The notes: generated by a model from the sequence alone, not told the origin. Positions 53,819-64,000 are shown, numbered from the stretch's first letter. The stretch: 64,000 nt of DNA from Streptomyces sp. Q6 (GCF_036967205.1 NZ_CP146022.1:2790001-2854000), one strand, 5' to 3'. Numbers and translations: made by a program.

Positions 53819-54835
53819 TTACGACTCCGCCAGGATCTGTCCGACGTAACGTGCCACTGCGCGTACTGCTCCCATCGTTCCCGGGTAATCCATGCGGGTC
53901 GGTCCGACCACGCCGAGCTTGGCGACTGCCTCGCCGCCCGAACCGTAGCCGACCGACACGACGGACGTGGAGTTGAGCCCCTCATGGGCGTTCTCGTGAC
54001 CGATCCGTACGGCCATGCCCGAATCCCCCACCTCACCAAGCAACTTGAGGAGCACGACCTGCTCCTCAAGGGCTTCGAGAACGGGTCGGATAGTGAGGGG
54101 AAAGTCATGTCCGAAGCGGGTGAGATTGGCGGTGCCGCCGATCATCAGCCGTTCCTCGGACTCCTCGACGAGCGTCTCCAGAAGAGTGGAGAGCACCGTC
54201 GAGACCGTGCCGCGGTCCTCCGCCTCGAAGGCCTCCGGCAGATCCTGCACCAGCTGCGGTACGTCGGCGAAGCGGCGGCCCGCGATCCGGCTGTTGAGCC
54301 GGGCGCGCAGATCCGCCAGAGACGATTCGCCGAACGGCGCCGGGCAGTCGATCATCCGCTGCTCGACGCGCCCGGTGTCCGTGATCAGCACGAGCATCAC
54401 GCGGGCGGGCGCCAGCGAGAGCAGCTCGACGTGGCGCACGGTGGACCGGGTCAGCGACGGGTACTGGACGATCGCGACCTGGCGGGTGAGCTGCGCGAGC
54501 AGCCGCACGGTCCGCCCGACGACATCGTCCAGGTCGACCGCGCCCTCCAGGAAGTTCTGGACGGCCCGGCGCTCCGGGGCGGTCATCGGCTTGACGTTCG
54601 TGAGCTTGTCGACGAAGAGGCGGTACCCCTTGTCGGTGGGGATGCGCCCGGCACTGGTGTGCGGCTGGGCGATGTATCCCTCGTCCTCCAGGGCGGCCAT
54701 GTCGTTGCGCACCGTCGCCGGCGAGACGCCGAGGCGGTGCCGCTCGGTGAGCGCCTTGGAGCCCACCGGCTCCTCGGTTCCGACATAGTCCTGGACGATG
54801 GCGCGCAGCACTTCGAGCCTGCGTTCACTGAGCAT
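53819..54835 (-). CDS. hrcA: Heat-inducible transcription repressor HrcA
   Basis: Represses heat-shock genes by binding CIRCE; GroEL keeps it folded. The 338-residue protein has the N-terminal winged helix ([53 protein letters not shown]) and the dimerisation and GAF-like part ([44 protein letters not shown]). ATG 54835 matches family starts. A CIRCE element 43 bp upstream shows autogenous repression. dnaJ follows without a gap, so both are heat-induced together. Confidence 0.97.
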   Translation of the reverse strand: MLSERRLEVLRAIVQDYVGTEEPVGSKALTERHRLGVSPATVRNDMAALEDEGYIAQPHTSAGRIPTDKGYRLFVDKLTNVKPMTAPERRAVQNFLEGAVDLDDVVGRTVRLLAQLTRQVAIVQYPSLTRSTVRHVELLSLAPARVMLVLITDTGRVEQRMIDCPAPFGESSLADLRARLNSRIAGRRFADVPQLVQDLPEAFEAEDRGTVSTVLSTLLETLVEESEERLMIGGTANLTRFGHDFPLTIRPVLEALEEQVVLLKLLGEVGDSGMAVRIGHENAHEGLNSTSVVSVGYGSGGEAVAKLGVVGPTRMDYPGTMGAVRAVARYVGQILAES

Positions 54836-54877
54836 CGGCGCACACCTCCAGCGACCTTCTCGTCGTGATCTTCCCTT

Positions 54878-54904
54878 TTGGCACTCCCCGCGGGCGAGTG
54901 CCAA
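54878..54904. promoter_or_regulatory. CIRCE operator (HrcA binding site)
   Basis: TTGGCACTC-n9-GAGTGCCAA is a perfect 9-9-9 inverted repeat, differing from the consensus TTAGCACTC-n9-GAGTGCTAA at one position in each arm. It lies just upstream of hrcA-dnaJ and is the HrcA operator. Confidence 0.97.
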
Positions 54905-54967
54905 TCGTCCCCGGCTCAGTGTACGGCCGTGGGGTACGGCCCCGGCAAGGCCGCTAGCGTCGTCCCC

Positions 54968-55717
54968 ATGGAACGTGGTGAACGCATCGACTGGACGGCG
55001 GCGGGCTGGGAAGAGCTGGCGCCACGCGTGGGGCGGGTCAGGCTGCCCGGCTGGGACTGCACGACCGGCCTCGTCGTGGGGGACGGCGCGGCCCTGCTGA
55101 TCGACACCGGATCCTCACTGCGTGAAGGCTCCCGGCTGCGCGCGGACGTCCGGCGCCTCCTGACGCCACACGGGAGAGTGACGCACATCGCTCTCACCCA
55201 TCCGCACTTCGACCACGTCTTCGGCACGGCCGCGTTCGCGGGCGTCGAGGTGTACGGGGCCGTGGGCGTCGACGCCGTCTTCGCGCACGGCGCCGACGCG
55301 CTGCGCTCCGACGCCGTGGGGCACGGTCTGGACGAGGACCTGGCGGGCGAGGCGAGCGACCTGCTGGTCACGCCGCACCACCGGGTGTGCGGGGAGTGGA
55401 CGCTCGACCTGGGCGGCGGCCTCCAGGTGCTGCTCGCGAACGTCGGCCCGGCGCACAGCGGCCACGACCTCGCGGTGCTCGTGCCGGGCATCGCCGGTGC
55501 CCCGGAGATCGTCTTCTGCGGCGATCTCGTCGAGGAGTCCGGGGAGCCGCAGGCGGGCTCGGACGCGGCGCCCCGGCAGTGGCCCGCGGCGCTCGACCGG
55601 CTCGTCGCGCTCGGCGGCGAGGACGCGGTCTACGTCCCCGGGCACGGATCCGTGGTGAATGCGGGTTTTGTCCGCGAGCAGCGCGCCACACTGGCGGCCC
55701 GCTTCGGCGTGTCCTAG
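54968..55717 (+). CDS. MBL-fold metallo-hydrolase
   Basis: The 249-residue protein is a metallo-beta-lactamase-fold hydrolase with the zinc motif [20 protein letters not shown], then [23 protein letters not shown] and the last His in VPGHGSVV. The substrate is unknown. The motifs resemble the glyoxalase II/hydrolase branch more than RNases. TAGCGT lies 7 nt before ATG 54968, predicting a leaderless mRNA. It is divergent from hrcA; its start lies 63 bp from the CIRCE element, so HrcA could in principle also affect it. Confidence 0.87.
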   Translation: MERGERIDWTAAGWEELAPRVGRVRLPGWDCTTGLVVGDGAALLIDTGSSLREGSRLRADVRRLLTPHGRVTHIALTHPHFDHVFGTAAFAGVEVYGAVGVDAVFAHGADALRSDAVGHGLDEDLAGEASDLLVTPHHRVCGEWTLDLGGGLQVLLANVGPAHSGHDLAVLVPGIAGAPEIVFCGDLVEESGEPQAGSDAAPRQWPAALDRLVALGGEDAVYVPGHGSVVNAGFVREQRATLAARFGVS

Positions 55718-55751
55718 GACGGGCGCGCCCACTTCTCCTATCGTCGGCCGA

Positions 55752-56630
55752 ATGCTCCCACCCGTCTCCCGCCACCCCTCCCACGAGGGTCCTTCGGACC
55801 CGCAGCGCCGTGCGTACGGCCACGCCGACCTCACGCCCCCCTGGAAGCGGAACAAGCCGGTGCCCGAGGTACCGGCCGAGCCGGATCTCGTGGTCGAGGA
55901 GGTCACCACCGGGTACTGCGGCGCGGTCGTCCGCGTCGAGAAGACGGCGCAGGGTCCGACGGTGACCCTGGAGGACCGCTTCGGCAAGCAGCGCGTCTTC
56001 CCGATGGAGCCGCGCGGCTTCCTCCTGGAGGGCAAGGTCGTCACGCTGGTGCGGCCCGCCGCCGTGGCGCCCGCGCCGGTCCGCCCGACCCGTACGGCCT
56101 CGGGTTCGGTGGCGCTCCCCGGGGCCCGTGCGCGCGTGGCGCGGGCCGGCCGCATCTACGTCGAGGGCAAGCACGACGCGGAGCTCATCGAGCGGGTGTG
56201 GGGCGACGACCTGCGCATCGAGGGTGTGGCGGTGGAGTTCCTGGAAGGCGTCGACGACCTTCCGGCGATCGTGTCCGCGTTCGCGCCCGGACCCGACGCC
56301 CGCCTCGGTGTCCTGGTCGACCATCTGGTGCCCGGCACCAAGGAATGGAAGATCGCCCGGTCGGTGACGAGCGAGCACGCCCTGGTCGTGGGCCACCCGT
56401 ACATCGACATCTGGGAGGCGGTGAAGCCGTCCTCGGTGGGTATCGAGTCCTGGCCGCGGATTCCGCACGGCCAGGACTGGAAGACGGGCGTGTGCCGGGC
56501 GCTCGGCTGGCGTGTGGCGAACACCGGCGAGGCGTGGCAGCACATCCTGTCCCGGGTCAGGTCCTACAAGGACCTGGAGCCCGAACTCCTGGGCCGGGTC
56601 GAGGAACTGATCGACTTCGTCACCGCGTAG
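55752..56630 (+). CDS. DUF3097 protein with TOPRIM-like motifs
   Basis: Conserved actinobacterial protein of unknown function, 292 residues. The N-terminal part (about 1-110) has YGHADLTPPWKRNKPVPEV, YCGAVVRVEK and FLLEGKVVTLVRP. The C-terminal part starts RIYVEGKHDAELIERVWGDDLR and continues GVLVDHLVPGTKEWKIA. The EGKxDAE plus DxLxxGTKE pattern resembles a TOPRIM domain (conserved Glu, then DxD-like acidic residues) and so suggests a nucleic-acid enzyme; this is my inference. TATCGT lies 7 nt before ATG 55752, giving a leaderless prediction. It converges with hemW. Confidence 0.85.
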   Translation: MLPPVSRHPSHEGPSDPQRRAYGHADLTPPWKRNKPVPEVPAEPDLVVEEVTTGYCGAVVRVEKTAQGPTVTLEDRFGKQRVFPMEPRGFLLEGKVVTLVRPAAVAPAPVRPTRTASGSVALPGARARVARAGRIYVEGKHDAELIERVWGDDLRIEGVAVEFLEGVDDLPAIVSAFAPGPDARLGVLVDHLVPGTKEWKIARSVTSEHALVVGHPYIDIWEAVKPSSVGIESWPRIPHGQDWKTGVCRALGWRVANTGEAWQHILSRVRSYKDLEPELLGRVEELIDFVTA

Positions 56631-56658
56631 GACGCGCCGCCCACCGCGAGCGGCGCCC

Positions 56659-57891
56659 TCAGTCCACCAGGTCCCGCACGACCCCGTCCGCCAGCAAGCG
56701 CCCGCGCAGGGTCAGCACGGCCCGGCCCGCCTGGAACGCCTCGCCCTCCAGCAGGCCGTCGGCCACGGCCTTGCGGGCCGCCGCGAGACCGGCGGGCTTG
56801 AGCAGCGACACGGGGCACCCGTCGCGCAGCCGCAGTTCGAGAAGGATTCGCTCGACCCGCCGGTCCTCGTCGGCCAGGATCTCCCGCCCGGCGCCGGGCG
56901 ACTTCCCGGCGGCCAGCGCGGCGGCGTACGCCCCGGGGTGCTTCACGTTCCACCAGCGCACCCCGCCGACGTGCGAGTGCGCCCCGGGCCCGGCACCCCA
57001 CCAGTCGGCGCCGCGCCAGTACAGCTCGTTGTGCAGGCAGCGCGCCGCCTCGGACGTGGCCCAGTTCGACACCTCGTACCAGTCGAACCCGGCCGCGGTC
57101 ATGACCTCGTCCGCGATCAGGTACCGGTCGGCGTGGACGTCGTCGTCGGTCATCGGGACCTCGCCGCGCCGGATGCGCCGGGCGAGCTGGGTGCCCTCCT
57201 CGACGATCAGGGCGTAGGCCGAGACGTGGTCGGGTCCGGCCCCGAGCGCCGCGTCCAGCGAAGCCCGCCAGTCGTCGTCGGTCTCCCCCGGCGTGCCGTA
57301 GATCAGGTCCAGGTTCACGTGCTCGAACCCGGCCGCGCGCGCCTCGGCGACACAGGCCTCGGGCCGACCCGGCGTGTGCGTGCGGTCGAGGACCTTCAGG
57401 ACGTGCTGCCGGGCGCTCTGCATGCCGAACGAGACGCGGTTGAACCCGCCCTCCCGCAGCTCGCTCAGATACGCGGGGTCCACCGACTCGGGGTTCGCCT
57501 CCGTCGTCACCTCCGCGTCGTCCGCGAGGCCGAACTCGTCGCGGATCGCCTTCAGCATCCGTACGAGGTCGGAGGCGGCCAGCAGGGTCGGCGTACCGCC
57601 CCCGACGAACACGGTCCGCACCGGCCGCGGGTCGTCGCCGAGCACCTTGCGGGCGAGCCGGACCTCGTCCACGACCAGGTCCGCGTAGTTGTCGCGGGAC
57701 GCGAGCACGCCGCCGCTGCCGCGCAGCTCGGTCGCCGTGTACGTGTTGAAGTCGCAGTACCCGCAGCGCGTGGCGCAGTACGGGACGTGGAGGTAGAAGC
57801 CGAGCGGTCGCGACGCCGCGTCGGCCAGGGCTGAGGCGGGCAGCGAGCCGTCGTCGGGGACGGGCTCACCGTCGGGGAGTGCGGAAGGCAT
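56659..57891 (-). CDS. hemW: Radical SAM heme chaperone HemW
   Basis: Radical SAM protein long annotated as anaerobic coproporphyrinogen III oxidase; now regarded as a heme chaperone. The 410-residue protein has LGFYLHVPYCATRCGYCDFNTY, where CxxxCxxC holds the 4Fe-4S cluster, VFVGGGTPTLL, TTEANPESVD, RVSFGMQSA and the HemN C-terminal domain. A fourth N-terminal Cys needed for oxidase activity is absent, which fits HemW. GACAAT lies 6 nt before ATG 57891. It precedes hrcA-dnaJ as in other actinobacteria. Confidence 0.94.
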   Translation of the reverse strand: MPSALPDGEPVPDDGSLPASALADAASRPLGFYLHVPYCATRCGYCDFNTYTATELRGSGGVLASRDNYADLVVDEVRLARKVLGDDPRPVRTVFVGGGTPTLLAASDLVRMLKAIRDEFGLADDAEVTTEANPESVDPAYLSELREGGFNRVSFGMQSARQHVLKVLDRTHTPGRPEACVAEARAAGFEHVNLDLIYGTPGETDDDWRASLDAALGAGPDHVSAYALIVEEGTQLARRIRRGEVPMTDDDVHADRYLIADEVMTAAGFDWYEVSNWATSEAARCLHNELYWRGADWWGAGPGAHSHVGGVRWWNVKHPGAYAAALAAGKSPGAGREILADEDRRVERILLELRLRDGCPVSLLKPAGLAAARKAVADGLLEGEAFQAGRAVLTLRGRLLADGVVRDLVD

Positions 57892-57930
57892 GCCCCCATT
57901 GTCCCGCCTCCGCGAAACCCTCGGCGCCCG

Positions 57931-59850
57931 TCACTGCGCCTGGAGCACCAGGAGCGCCAGGTCGTCGTCGGGCGGGCTGTCCGCGAAGGCGTGCACGAGG
58001 CGCCGGATCCGCTCCGCGAGCAGCGGCGCCGAGAGCCCCGCGCATCCGGCGAGGGCGTGCGCGAGCCCTTCGCCGTCGTCGAACTGGAGGTGGCCGCGGC
58101 GCCGCTCGGTCACCCCGTCCGTGACGCACAGCAGGGTGTCCCCGGTGTGCATCTCGAAGGTCTCGCTCGTGTACTCGGGGTCGTCGACGACGCCGAGGAG
58201 CACCTGCGGTACGGCCGCGGGGACGACCTCGCCGCCGGGCCGCATCAGCAGCGGCAGCGGATGTCCGGCCGAGGCGAGCGTACAGGTCACGCCCGTCTCG
58301 GTGGGGGTCAGTTCGCCGTAGAGGAGCGACAGGAAGCGGGTGGACGAGCCCTCCGGCGGCACGTCCTGCCCGCCGGATGCGGCCGCGAGGGCGCGGCCCG
58401 CGGCGTCCGTGGCCTCCATGGCGTCGTCGAGCAGCAGTCCGTTGAGCCGGTCGAGGACCTGGGCGACCGGGTATCCCTCGCGGGCGAGCAGCCGCAGCCA
58501 GGGCCGGGCCAGCCCGATCACCACGGCGGCCTCGGGGCCCTTGCCCTGAACGTCGCCGAGGGCGAAGCACCAGCGGCCGTCGCTCGCGGGGAACACGTCG
58601 TAGAAGTCGCCGCCGGGGCCGCCGGCCTCCTTCGGCTCGTACACGAGGGCGCTCTTCATGCCGGGGATCTCGGCGATGGAGGAGGGCAGCAGACCGCGCT
58701 GGAGGATGCGGCTGATGGTGGCCTGCCGGGTGTAGCGGCGGGCCGCGCTGACGGCGAGCGCGACACGGCGGCTGAAGTCCTCGACGAGCCCGGTGACCTC
58801 GTCGGGGAAGTGCAGCAGTCCGGCCCGGCCGATGAGCAGGATGCCGAGCGCCCGGCCGCCGGCGGAGAGCCGGTAGGCGAGCGCGGACCCGGAGTCGCCC
58901 TGCGTCGGAAAGGGCCACGGCACGGGGACGGGGGCGGAGTACGGGCTGTCGGGCAGCCGCGGCGGGTCCTTCTCCAGGAGGCCGCGGAGCTCCTCCATCC
59001 GGCTCTCGTGGGAGTGCCAGACGCGGGCGAGGCGCGGCGCGGGCATGACACTGTCGGCGCCGCGCAGATCGTGCCCGTCCGCGCCCGGCATGCCGCGGCC
59101 CTCCTCGTCGTAGAACCAGACGGCGCACCAGTCCGCGAGCCGCGGCACGAGGAGCTGGCCGACGAGGGCGGCGACCATGTCGACGTCGAGCTGCCCGGCG
59201 AGCATGTCCGAGGCCTCCGCGAGGAACGTCAGGGCGCCCCGGTTGACCCAGTCCCGGTCGGGTGTGCGCCGGGGCGCGGCCGCGAGGAGTTCGGCGGCGC
59301 GCGCGCCGCGCGGCAGGACGCGCGCCGCGGAGCGGGTGTCGGGCTCGGCCGCGGACGGCTCGGTGCCGTCGGCGGGCAGCCGGGCCCAGACGGTCTTGGT
59401 GCCTGACCGGTACGTGATGCCCCACGCCTCGGCGAGGGAGGCGACGAGCCGCAGGCCGCGCCCGTACTCGGGCATCTCCGGTGAGCGGCTCGGGTGTTCG
59501 CCCCACAGGGCGCGTGCGGGGTGGTGGTCGGTGACCTCGATGACGAGGACGCCGTCCGCGAGGTGGCACAGCAGGTCGATGGCGGTGCCGGCGTGCACGA
59601 CGGCGTTCGTGACGAGTTCGCTGACGATGACGACGGCGTCGTCGGTGATCCGGCCGTCGACTCCGGCCGCCTCGGGCAGCTCGTCCTCGGCCCATCCGGT
59701 GAGCGCCGAGCGGACGAAACGACGAGCGGCGGCGGGCGCCAACTGGTTCCCGGGCAGCGAGGTGTGCGCCTCCACCGATCCCACGTGCGAGTGATCCGGC
59801 AGGTCGGCGGCGGAGGCGGCGGTTTCCCGCTGGAGAGGAATCGACCCCAC
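57931..59850 (-). CDS. RsbW-like ATPase, GAF and SpoIIE phosphatase fusion (OsaC-like)
   Basis: Multidomain regulator for partner-switching control of sigma factors. The 639-residue protein has an N-terminal HATPase/anti-sigma domain (about 35-150: VSELVTNAVVHAGT, YGRGLRLVASLAEAWG), a GAF-like domain (about 205-380) and a C-terminal PP2C/SpoIIE domain (GGDFYDVFPASDGRW, GDVQGKGPEAAVV, VTDGVTERR, PDDDLALLVLQ). GTG 59850 is chosen because AGGAG lies 7 nt upstream; a GTG at 59895 is possible but lacks a site. It is divergent from the multi-HAMP hybrid kinase. The layout resembles OsaC and OsaA of S. coelicolor, which link osmotic stress to SigB. Confidence 0.88.
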   Translation of the reverse strand: MGSIPLQRETAASAADLPDHSHVGSVEAHTSLPGNQLAPAAARRFVRSALTGWAEDELPEAAGVDGRITDDAVVIVSELVTNAVVHAGTAIDLLCHLADGVLVIEVTDHHPARALWGEHPSRSPEMPEYGRGLRLVASLAEAWGITYRSGTKTVWARLPADGTEPSAAEPDTRSAARVLPRGARAAELLAAAPRRTPDRDWVNRGALTFLAEASDMLAGQLDVDMVAALVGQLLVPRLADWCAVWFYDEEGRGMPGADGHDLRGADSVMPAPRLARVWHSHESRMEELRGLLEKDPPRLPDSPYSAPVPVPWPFPTQGDSGSALAYRLSAGGRALGILLIGRAGLLHFPDEVTGLVEDFSRRVALAVSAARRYTRQATISRILQRGLLPSSIAEIPGMKSALVYEPKEAGGPGGDFYDVFPASDGRWCFALGDVQGKGPEAAVVIGLARPWLRLLAREGYPVAQVLDRLNGLLLDDAMEATDAAGRALAAASGGQDVPPEGSSTRFLSLLYGELTPTETGVTCTLASAGHPLPLLMRPGGEVVPAAVPQVLLGVVDDPEYTSETFEMHTGDTLLCVTDGVTERRRGHLQFDDGEGLAHALAGCAGLSAPLLAERIRRLVHAFADSPPDDDLALLVLQAQ

Positions 59851-59952
59851 TTTTCGGCTCCTGAGCAGTTGTGGCAAAGACGCCTCAGGCGACACGCTCA
59901 GAGTGACAGACTGACCGCGCCCATAAGCGCCGAGTCACCGAAGTGGGCCGCT

Positions 59953-62900
59953 ATGAGTGAGAACAGTGCTAAGCGTGGACCGCGCAGCGCGCCATCGAGC
60001 AGGACGTCGGCCACGGTGCCGATCCCCCCGCCCGGGGATCTGATCCATCCGGCCGACCTGCGTCCGCTCCTTGCCGCGATGACGGCTGCCCGCGACGGCA
60101 ACTTCATCCGTGTCCCCGACAACGGGAACGGGATCGTGGGTGAGCTCGGCGCGGTCTTCAACCAGATCATCGACCGCAGCCACCACTACAACGTCGAACT
60201 GACGCGTGTGCGCCGGGAGATCGTGCGCCACGGCCGTCTCGACGAACGGCTGGAGGCGAGCCCGGGACAGGGCGCCTGGGCGACCAGGATCAACGACGTC
60301 AACACCATCATCGGGGCCCTGGTCGCCCCGGCGGCGAACGCCACGCGGGTGCTCGACGCGGTCGCGGGCGGCGACCTGACGCAGCGCGTCGACCTGCACG
60401 ACGGGACCCGCCAACTCCGGGGCGACCTGAGGAGGTTGGGCGGCGCCGTCAACAAGATGGTCGACCAGCTCTCGCTGTTCACCGGCGAGGTGACCCGCGT
60501 CGCGCGCGAGGTCGGCACCGAGGGCCGTCTCGGCGGCCGCGCCAAGGCCCAGGGCCTGTCCGGGAGTTGGCGCGATGTGACCGAGGCCGTCAACACGATG
60601 GCGTCGCGCCTCACCGCGCAGGTGCGGGACATCGCCCTGGTGACGACGGCGGTGGCGCGGGGCGACCTGACGCGCACGGTCACGATCGAGGCGACGGGCG
60701 AGCTGCTCGAACTGAAGCTGACCGTGAACACGATGGTCGACCAGCTCTCCGCCTTCGCCGACGAGGTGACCCGCGTGGCCCGCGAGGTCGGCACCGAGGG
60801 CCAACTCGGCGGCCGCGCCCAGGTCCGCGGCGTCTCCGGCGTCTGGAAGGACCTCACCGACAACGTCAACTTCATGGCGTCGAACCTGACCTCGCAGGTC
60901 CGCAACATCGCCCAGGTCACCACGGCCGTGGCCAACGGCGACCTGAGCCAGAAGATCACCGTCGACGCGCAGGGCGAGATCCTCGAACTGAAGTCGACGA
61001 TCAACACGATGGTCGACCAGCTCTCCGCCTTCGCCGACGAGGTCACCCGCGTCGCCCGCGAGGTCGGCACCGAGGGCCAACTCGGCGGCCGCGCCCAGGT
61101 CCGCGGCGTCTCCGGCGTCTGGAAGGACCTCACCGACAACGTCAACTTCATGGCGGACAACCTCACGTCGCAGGTCCGCAACATCGCGCTCGTGTCGACG
61201 GCGGTGGCCTCGGGCGACCTCGGCAAGAAGATCACCGTCGAGGCGAAGGGCGAGATCCTCGAACTGAAGTCGACGATCAACACGATGGTCGACCAGCTCT
61301 CCGCCTTCGCCGACGAGGTCACCCGCGTGGCCCGCGAGGTGGGCACGGAAGGGAACCTGGGCGGTCAGGCCCAGGTCCGCGGCGTCGCCGGTGTGTGGAA
61401 CGACCTCACCGCGAACGTCAACTTCATGGCGTCGAACCTGACCTCGCAGGTCCGCAACATCGCCCAGGTCACCACGGCGGTGGCGCAGGGCGACCTGTCG
61501 AAGAAGATCTCGGTCGACGCCCGCGGCGAGATCCTCGAACTGAAGGACACCGTCAACACGATGGTGGAGCAGCTGCGGGGCTTCGCCGACGAGGTGACCC
61601 GTGTGGCCCGCGAGGTCGGCACCGACGGCCGGCTCGGTGGCCGCGCGACCGTGCACGGCGTCTCGGGTGTCTGGAAGGACCTCACCGACAACGTCAACTA
61701 CATGGCGGACAACCTCACGTCGCAGGTCCGCAACATCGCGCAGGTCGCGACGGCCGTGGCCCAGGGCGACCTCTCCAAGAAGATCGACGTCGACGCGCGC
61801 GGTGAGATCCTCGAACTCAAGACGACCATCAACACGATGGTCGACACGCTCTCGTCCTTCTCCTCCGAGGTCACCCGCGTGGCCCGCGAGGTGGGCTCCG
61901 AGGGCCAACTCGGCGGCCAGGCCCGGGTCGAGGGCGTGTACGGCACCTGGAAGCGCCTGACGACGAACGTGAACGAACTGGCGTCGAACCTGACCACGCA
62001 GGTCCGCGCCATCGCCGAGGTCGCCTCCGCGGTGACCTCCGGCGACATGTCCCGCTCCATCACGGTGGAGACCCAGGGCGAGGTCGCCGAGCTGAAGGAC
62101 AACATCAACCTGATGGTGGCCAACCTCCGCGAGACGACCCGCGCGAAGGACTGGCTGGAGTCGAACCTGGCCCGCCTGGCGGCGCTGATGCAGGGCCACC
62201 GCGACCTGATGGAGGTCGCCGACCTGATCCTGCGCGAGCTGACCCCGCTGGTGAACGCGCAGTACGGCGCCTTCTTCCTCGCCGAACCGGACGAGGACGA
62301 CACCCCGATCCGCTCGGCCATCCCCACCAAGGGCCTCGCCTACATCGCGGGGTACGGCTCGGCGGCGGCCCTGGTCGTCGACACGGGCGGCATGCCGGTC
62401 CACGGGCTCGTACGGCAGGCGGCGCTGGAGAAGAAGCGCATCCTCGTGGAGGAGGCGCCGCCGGACTACATCAAGATCAACAGCGGTCTCGGTGAGGCCG
62501 CGCCCGCCTCGGTCGTCATCATCCCGATCCTCTTCGAGGACAAGCTCCTCGGCGTCATCGAGCTGGCCTCGTTCTCCCGCTTCTCCGACGTCCACCTGGC
62601 CTTCTTCGACCAGTTCGTGAACACCATCGGCGTCGCGATCAACACGATCATCGCCAACTCCCGTACGGAGTCCCTGCTCGGCGAGTCCCAGCGCCTCGCG
62701 ACGCAGCTCCAGGAGAGGTCGGACGAACTCCAGCGCCAGCAGGCCGAGTTGCAGCGCTCGAACGCCGAACTGGAGGAGAAGGCAGCCCTTTTGGCGACGT
62801 CGTCCCAGTACAAGTCGGAGTTCCTGGCGAACATGTCGCACGAGCTGCGCACGCCGCTGAACTCCCTGCTCATCCTGGCCCGTCTCCTCTCCGACAACCC

Positions 62901-64000
62901 GGACGGGCATCTGAACGACCAGGAGGTCCAGTTCGCGACGACGATCCACCGCTCGGGCTCGGACCTGCTCCAGCTCATCAACGACATCCTCGACCTGTCG
63001 AAGATCGAGGCCGGGCGGATGGACGTACGGCCCAAGAAGCTCCCCCTCATCAAGCTCCTCGACTACGTCCACGCGACGTTCCGGCCCATCACCCTCGACC
63101 GGGGCCTCGCCTTCGAGGTGTCGGTCGGCGAGGACGTGCCGCGCGAGGTGTTCTCCGACGAGCAGCGCCTCCAGCAGATCCTGCGCAACCTGCTGTCGAA
63201 CGCGATCAAGTTCACCGCGAACGGCAAGGTCGAGCTGCGCGTCAAGCGGATCAAGGATCCGGAGCACACGCTCGTGCGCGAGACCGACGACCTGCTCGCC
63301 TTCGCCGTCTCGGACACCGGCATCGGCATCGCCCGCGACAAACTCCCCGTCATCTTCGAGGCGTTCCAGCAGGCCGACGGCACCACCAACCGCAAGTACG
63401 GCGGCACGGGCCTCGGCCTGTCCATCAGCCGCGAGATCGCCGGCCTGCTGGGCGGGCGGATCATCGCCGAGAGCGAGCCCGGCGAGGGCTCCACGTTCAC
63501 CCTGTACGTCCCCGTGGTCTATCCGGGCCACGACCCGGCGGCCGACTCCCCGCTCGAACTGCCCGCCCCGGACCAGGCGCCGCTCGTACCGGCCCAGCAG
63601 GGCCAGAGCGCGGACACGTACACGATCCACGAGCAGGAGGACAACTGGCCGACGCCGACGAAGCTGGAGCAGTGGCGCAAGGGTCAGGCGGGACAGATCC
63701 TTCCGGGCCGCCGCGTCCTCATCGTCGACGACGACATCCGCAACGTCTTCGCCCTCACCCATGTGCTCGGCCGGGTCGGCATGCCCGTCCTGTACGCGGA
63801 GAACGGCCGCGAGGGCATCGAGACGCTCGACCGCAACCCGGACATCGAGCTGGTCCTGATGGACATCATGATGCCGGAGATGGACGGCTACGAGACCATC
63901 TCGGTCATCCGCAGGACCCCGCGCTGGGCCGGGCTGCCCATCGTGGCGCTCACCGCCAAGGCGATGCCCGGCGACCGCGAGAAGTCGATCGCCAAGGGCG
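59953..64000 (+). CDS. Multi-HAMP hybrid histidine kinase (3' end outside window)
   Basis: Soluble hybrid sensor kinase, 1349 residues visible. No membrane segment is present. A degenerate HAMP-like unit (about 80-170) is followed by six HAMP repeats of exactly 92 residues (about 179-730), each with [13 protein letters not shown] and NTMV/NLTxQVRxIA. A GAF domain (about 745-890), a coiled coil ([25 protein letters not shown]) and the kinase core follow, with His963 in [22 protein letters not shown] and GTGLGLS. The receiver domain has phospho-Asp 1304 in [12 protein letters not shown]. At least the last helix of the receiver lies beyond base 64000. Divergent from the OsaC-like gene, so an OsaA-like osmotic sensor is likely. 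Confidence 0.93.
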   Translation, partial: MSENSAKRGPRSAPSSRTSATVPIPPPGDLIHPADLRPLLAAMTAARDGNFIRVPDNGNGIVGELGAVFNQIIDRSHHYNVELTRVRREIVRHGRLDERLEASPGQGAWATRINDVNTIIGALVAPAANATRVLDAVAGGDLTQRVDLHDGTRQLRGDLRRLGGAVNKMVDQLSLFTGEVTRVAREVGTEGRLGGRAKAQGLSGSWRDVTEAVNTMASRLTAQVRDIALVTTAVARGDLTRTVTIEATGELLELKLTVNTMVDQLSAFADEVTRVAREVGTEGQLGGRAQVRGVSGVWKDLTDNVNFMASNLTSQVRNIAQVTTAVANGDLSQKITVDAQGEILELKSTINTMVDQLSAFADEVTRVAREVGTEGQLGGRAQVRGVSGVWKDLTDNVNFMADNLTSQVRNIALVSTAVASGDLGKKITVEAKGEILELKSTINTMVDQLSAFADEVTRVAREVGTEGNLGGQAQVRGVAGVWNDLTANVNFMASNLTSQVRNIAQVTTAVAQGDLSKKISVDARGEILELKDTVNTMVEQLRGFADEVTRVAREVGTDGRLGGRATVHGVSGVWKDLTDNVNYMADNLTSQVRNIAQVATAVAQGDLSKKIDVDARGEILELKTTINTMVDTLSSFSSEVTRVAREVGSEGQLGGQARVEGVYGTWKRLTTNVNELASNLTTQVRAIAEVASAVTSGDMSRSITVETQGEVAELKDNINLMVANLRETTRAKDWLESNLARLAALMQGHRDLMEVADLILRELTPLVNAQYGAFFLAEPDEDDTPIRSAIPTKGLAYIAGYGSAAALVVDTGGMPVHGLVRQAALEKKRILVEEAPPDYIKINSGLGEAAPASVVIIPILFEDKLLGVIELASFSRFSDVHLAFFDQFVNTIGVAINTIIANSRTESLLGESQRLATQLQERSDELQRQQAELQRSNAELEEKAALLATSSQYKSEFLANMSHELRTPLNSLLILARLLSDNPDGHLNDQEVQFATTIHRSGSDLLQLINDILDLSKIEAGRMDVRPKKLPLIKLLDYVHATFRPITLDRGLAFEVSVGEDVPREVFSDEQRLQQILRNLLSNAIKFTANGKVELRVKRIKDPEHTLVRETDDLLAFAVSDTGIGIARDKLPVIFEAFQQADGTTNRKYGGTGLGLSISREIAGLLGGRIIAESEPGEGSTFTLYVPVVYPGHDPAADSPLELPAPDQAPLVPAQQGQSADTYTIHEQEDNWPTPTKLEQWRKGQAGQILPGRRVLIVDDDIRNVFALTHVLGRVGMPVLYAENGREGIETLDRNPDIELVLMDIMMPEMDGYETISVIRRTPRWAGLPIVALTAKAMPGDREKSIAKG
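60487..62142 (+). repeat. Six in-frame 276-bp HAMP repeats
   Basis: GAGGTNACCCG starts at 60487, 60763, 61039, 61315, 61591 and 61867, each exactly 276 bp apart. The second to fourth units are nearly identical over long stretches. This means recent internal duplication or gene conversion, and the number of units may vary between strains. Confidence 0.9.

Noticed and set aside
59935-63762. A 1275-codon open frame on the minus strand
   Set aside because: It is antisense to the multi-HAMP hybrid kinase, which has all catalytic motifs. Its composition (runs of Asp, Leu, Val, Arg) is that of a shadow frame in GC-rich DNA.

Overview
The window is chromosomal DNA of a Streptomyces-type actinomycete. 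The evidence is very high G+C with third codon positions almost always G or C, frequent GTG starts, DUF397/XRE and multi-HAMP kinase families typical of the genus, and a Streptomyces-like order of core genes. I see no rRNA, tRNA, CRISPR array, insertion sequence or prophage gene.

The backbone, mostly on the minus strand, is the conserved actinobacterial series hemW, hrcA-dnaJ, rsmE, HIT/rnz region, phoH-ybeY-CBS protein, a cytidine-deaminase-like gene, era, leuA, recO, uppS, zur-znuBCA and glyS. Accessory genes sit between these blocks.

Region by region. 1-4.5 kb: glyS (partial) diverges from a zinc-uptake operon znuA-znuC-znuB followed by zur, with two Zur-box-like palindromes at the znuA promoter. 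4.5-10.7 kb: a YcxB-like membrane protein, uppS, recO, a DUF5753 XRE regulator (with a TTA codon) plus a duplicated DUF397 partner, a SpoIIE-type phosphatase, a VOC protein and an isochorismatase-fold hydrolase. 10.7-15.7 kb: an MMPL exporter with a NarL-type two-component system whose kinase gene carries an apparent one-base frameshift, and a TerB-like protein. 15.9-17.8 kb: leuA with a leader peptide holding four consecutive Leu codons. 18-22.8 kb: a protealysin-like metalloprotease with its emfourin-type inhibitor, a family 1 glycosidase with an MFS carrier, and a GNAT protein. 22.8-23.2 kb: a modular intergenic repeat array.

23.2-33.3 kb: an epimerase and its probable regulator, era, an amtB-glnK pair without glnD, an Rpf-like secreted muralytic protein with DosR/OsdR-like boxes upstream, a deaminase-like protein, a drug-exporter-type MFS with a divergent regulator, a second XRE/DUF397 pair and a 49-residue small protein. 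33.5-36.7 kb: MmcQ-like, CorC/CBS, ybeY and phoH genes in overlapping order. 36.8-41.4 kb: a PfkB kinase and a D-glucarate operon (kdgD-gudD) divergent from an IclR regulator. 41.7-49.5 kb: MFS, adenine deaminase, RNase Z, HIT, an ECF41-type sigma factor and a tricorn-type protease. 49.6-57.9 kb: secreted and VOC proteins, rsmE, a nitronate monooxygenase-like gene, dnaJ-hrcA with CIRCE, an MBL-fold protein, a DUF3097 protein and hemW. 57.9-64 kb: an RsbW/GAF/SpoIIE protein divergent from a multi-HAMP hybrid histidine kinase that runs off the window, an arrangement resembling the OsaC/OsaA osmotic-stress pair.

A recurring theme is that at least twelve genes have a -10-like hexamer exactly 6-7 nt before the start codon, which predicts many leaderless transcripts.
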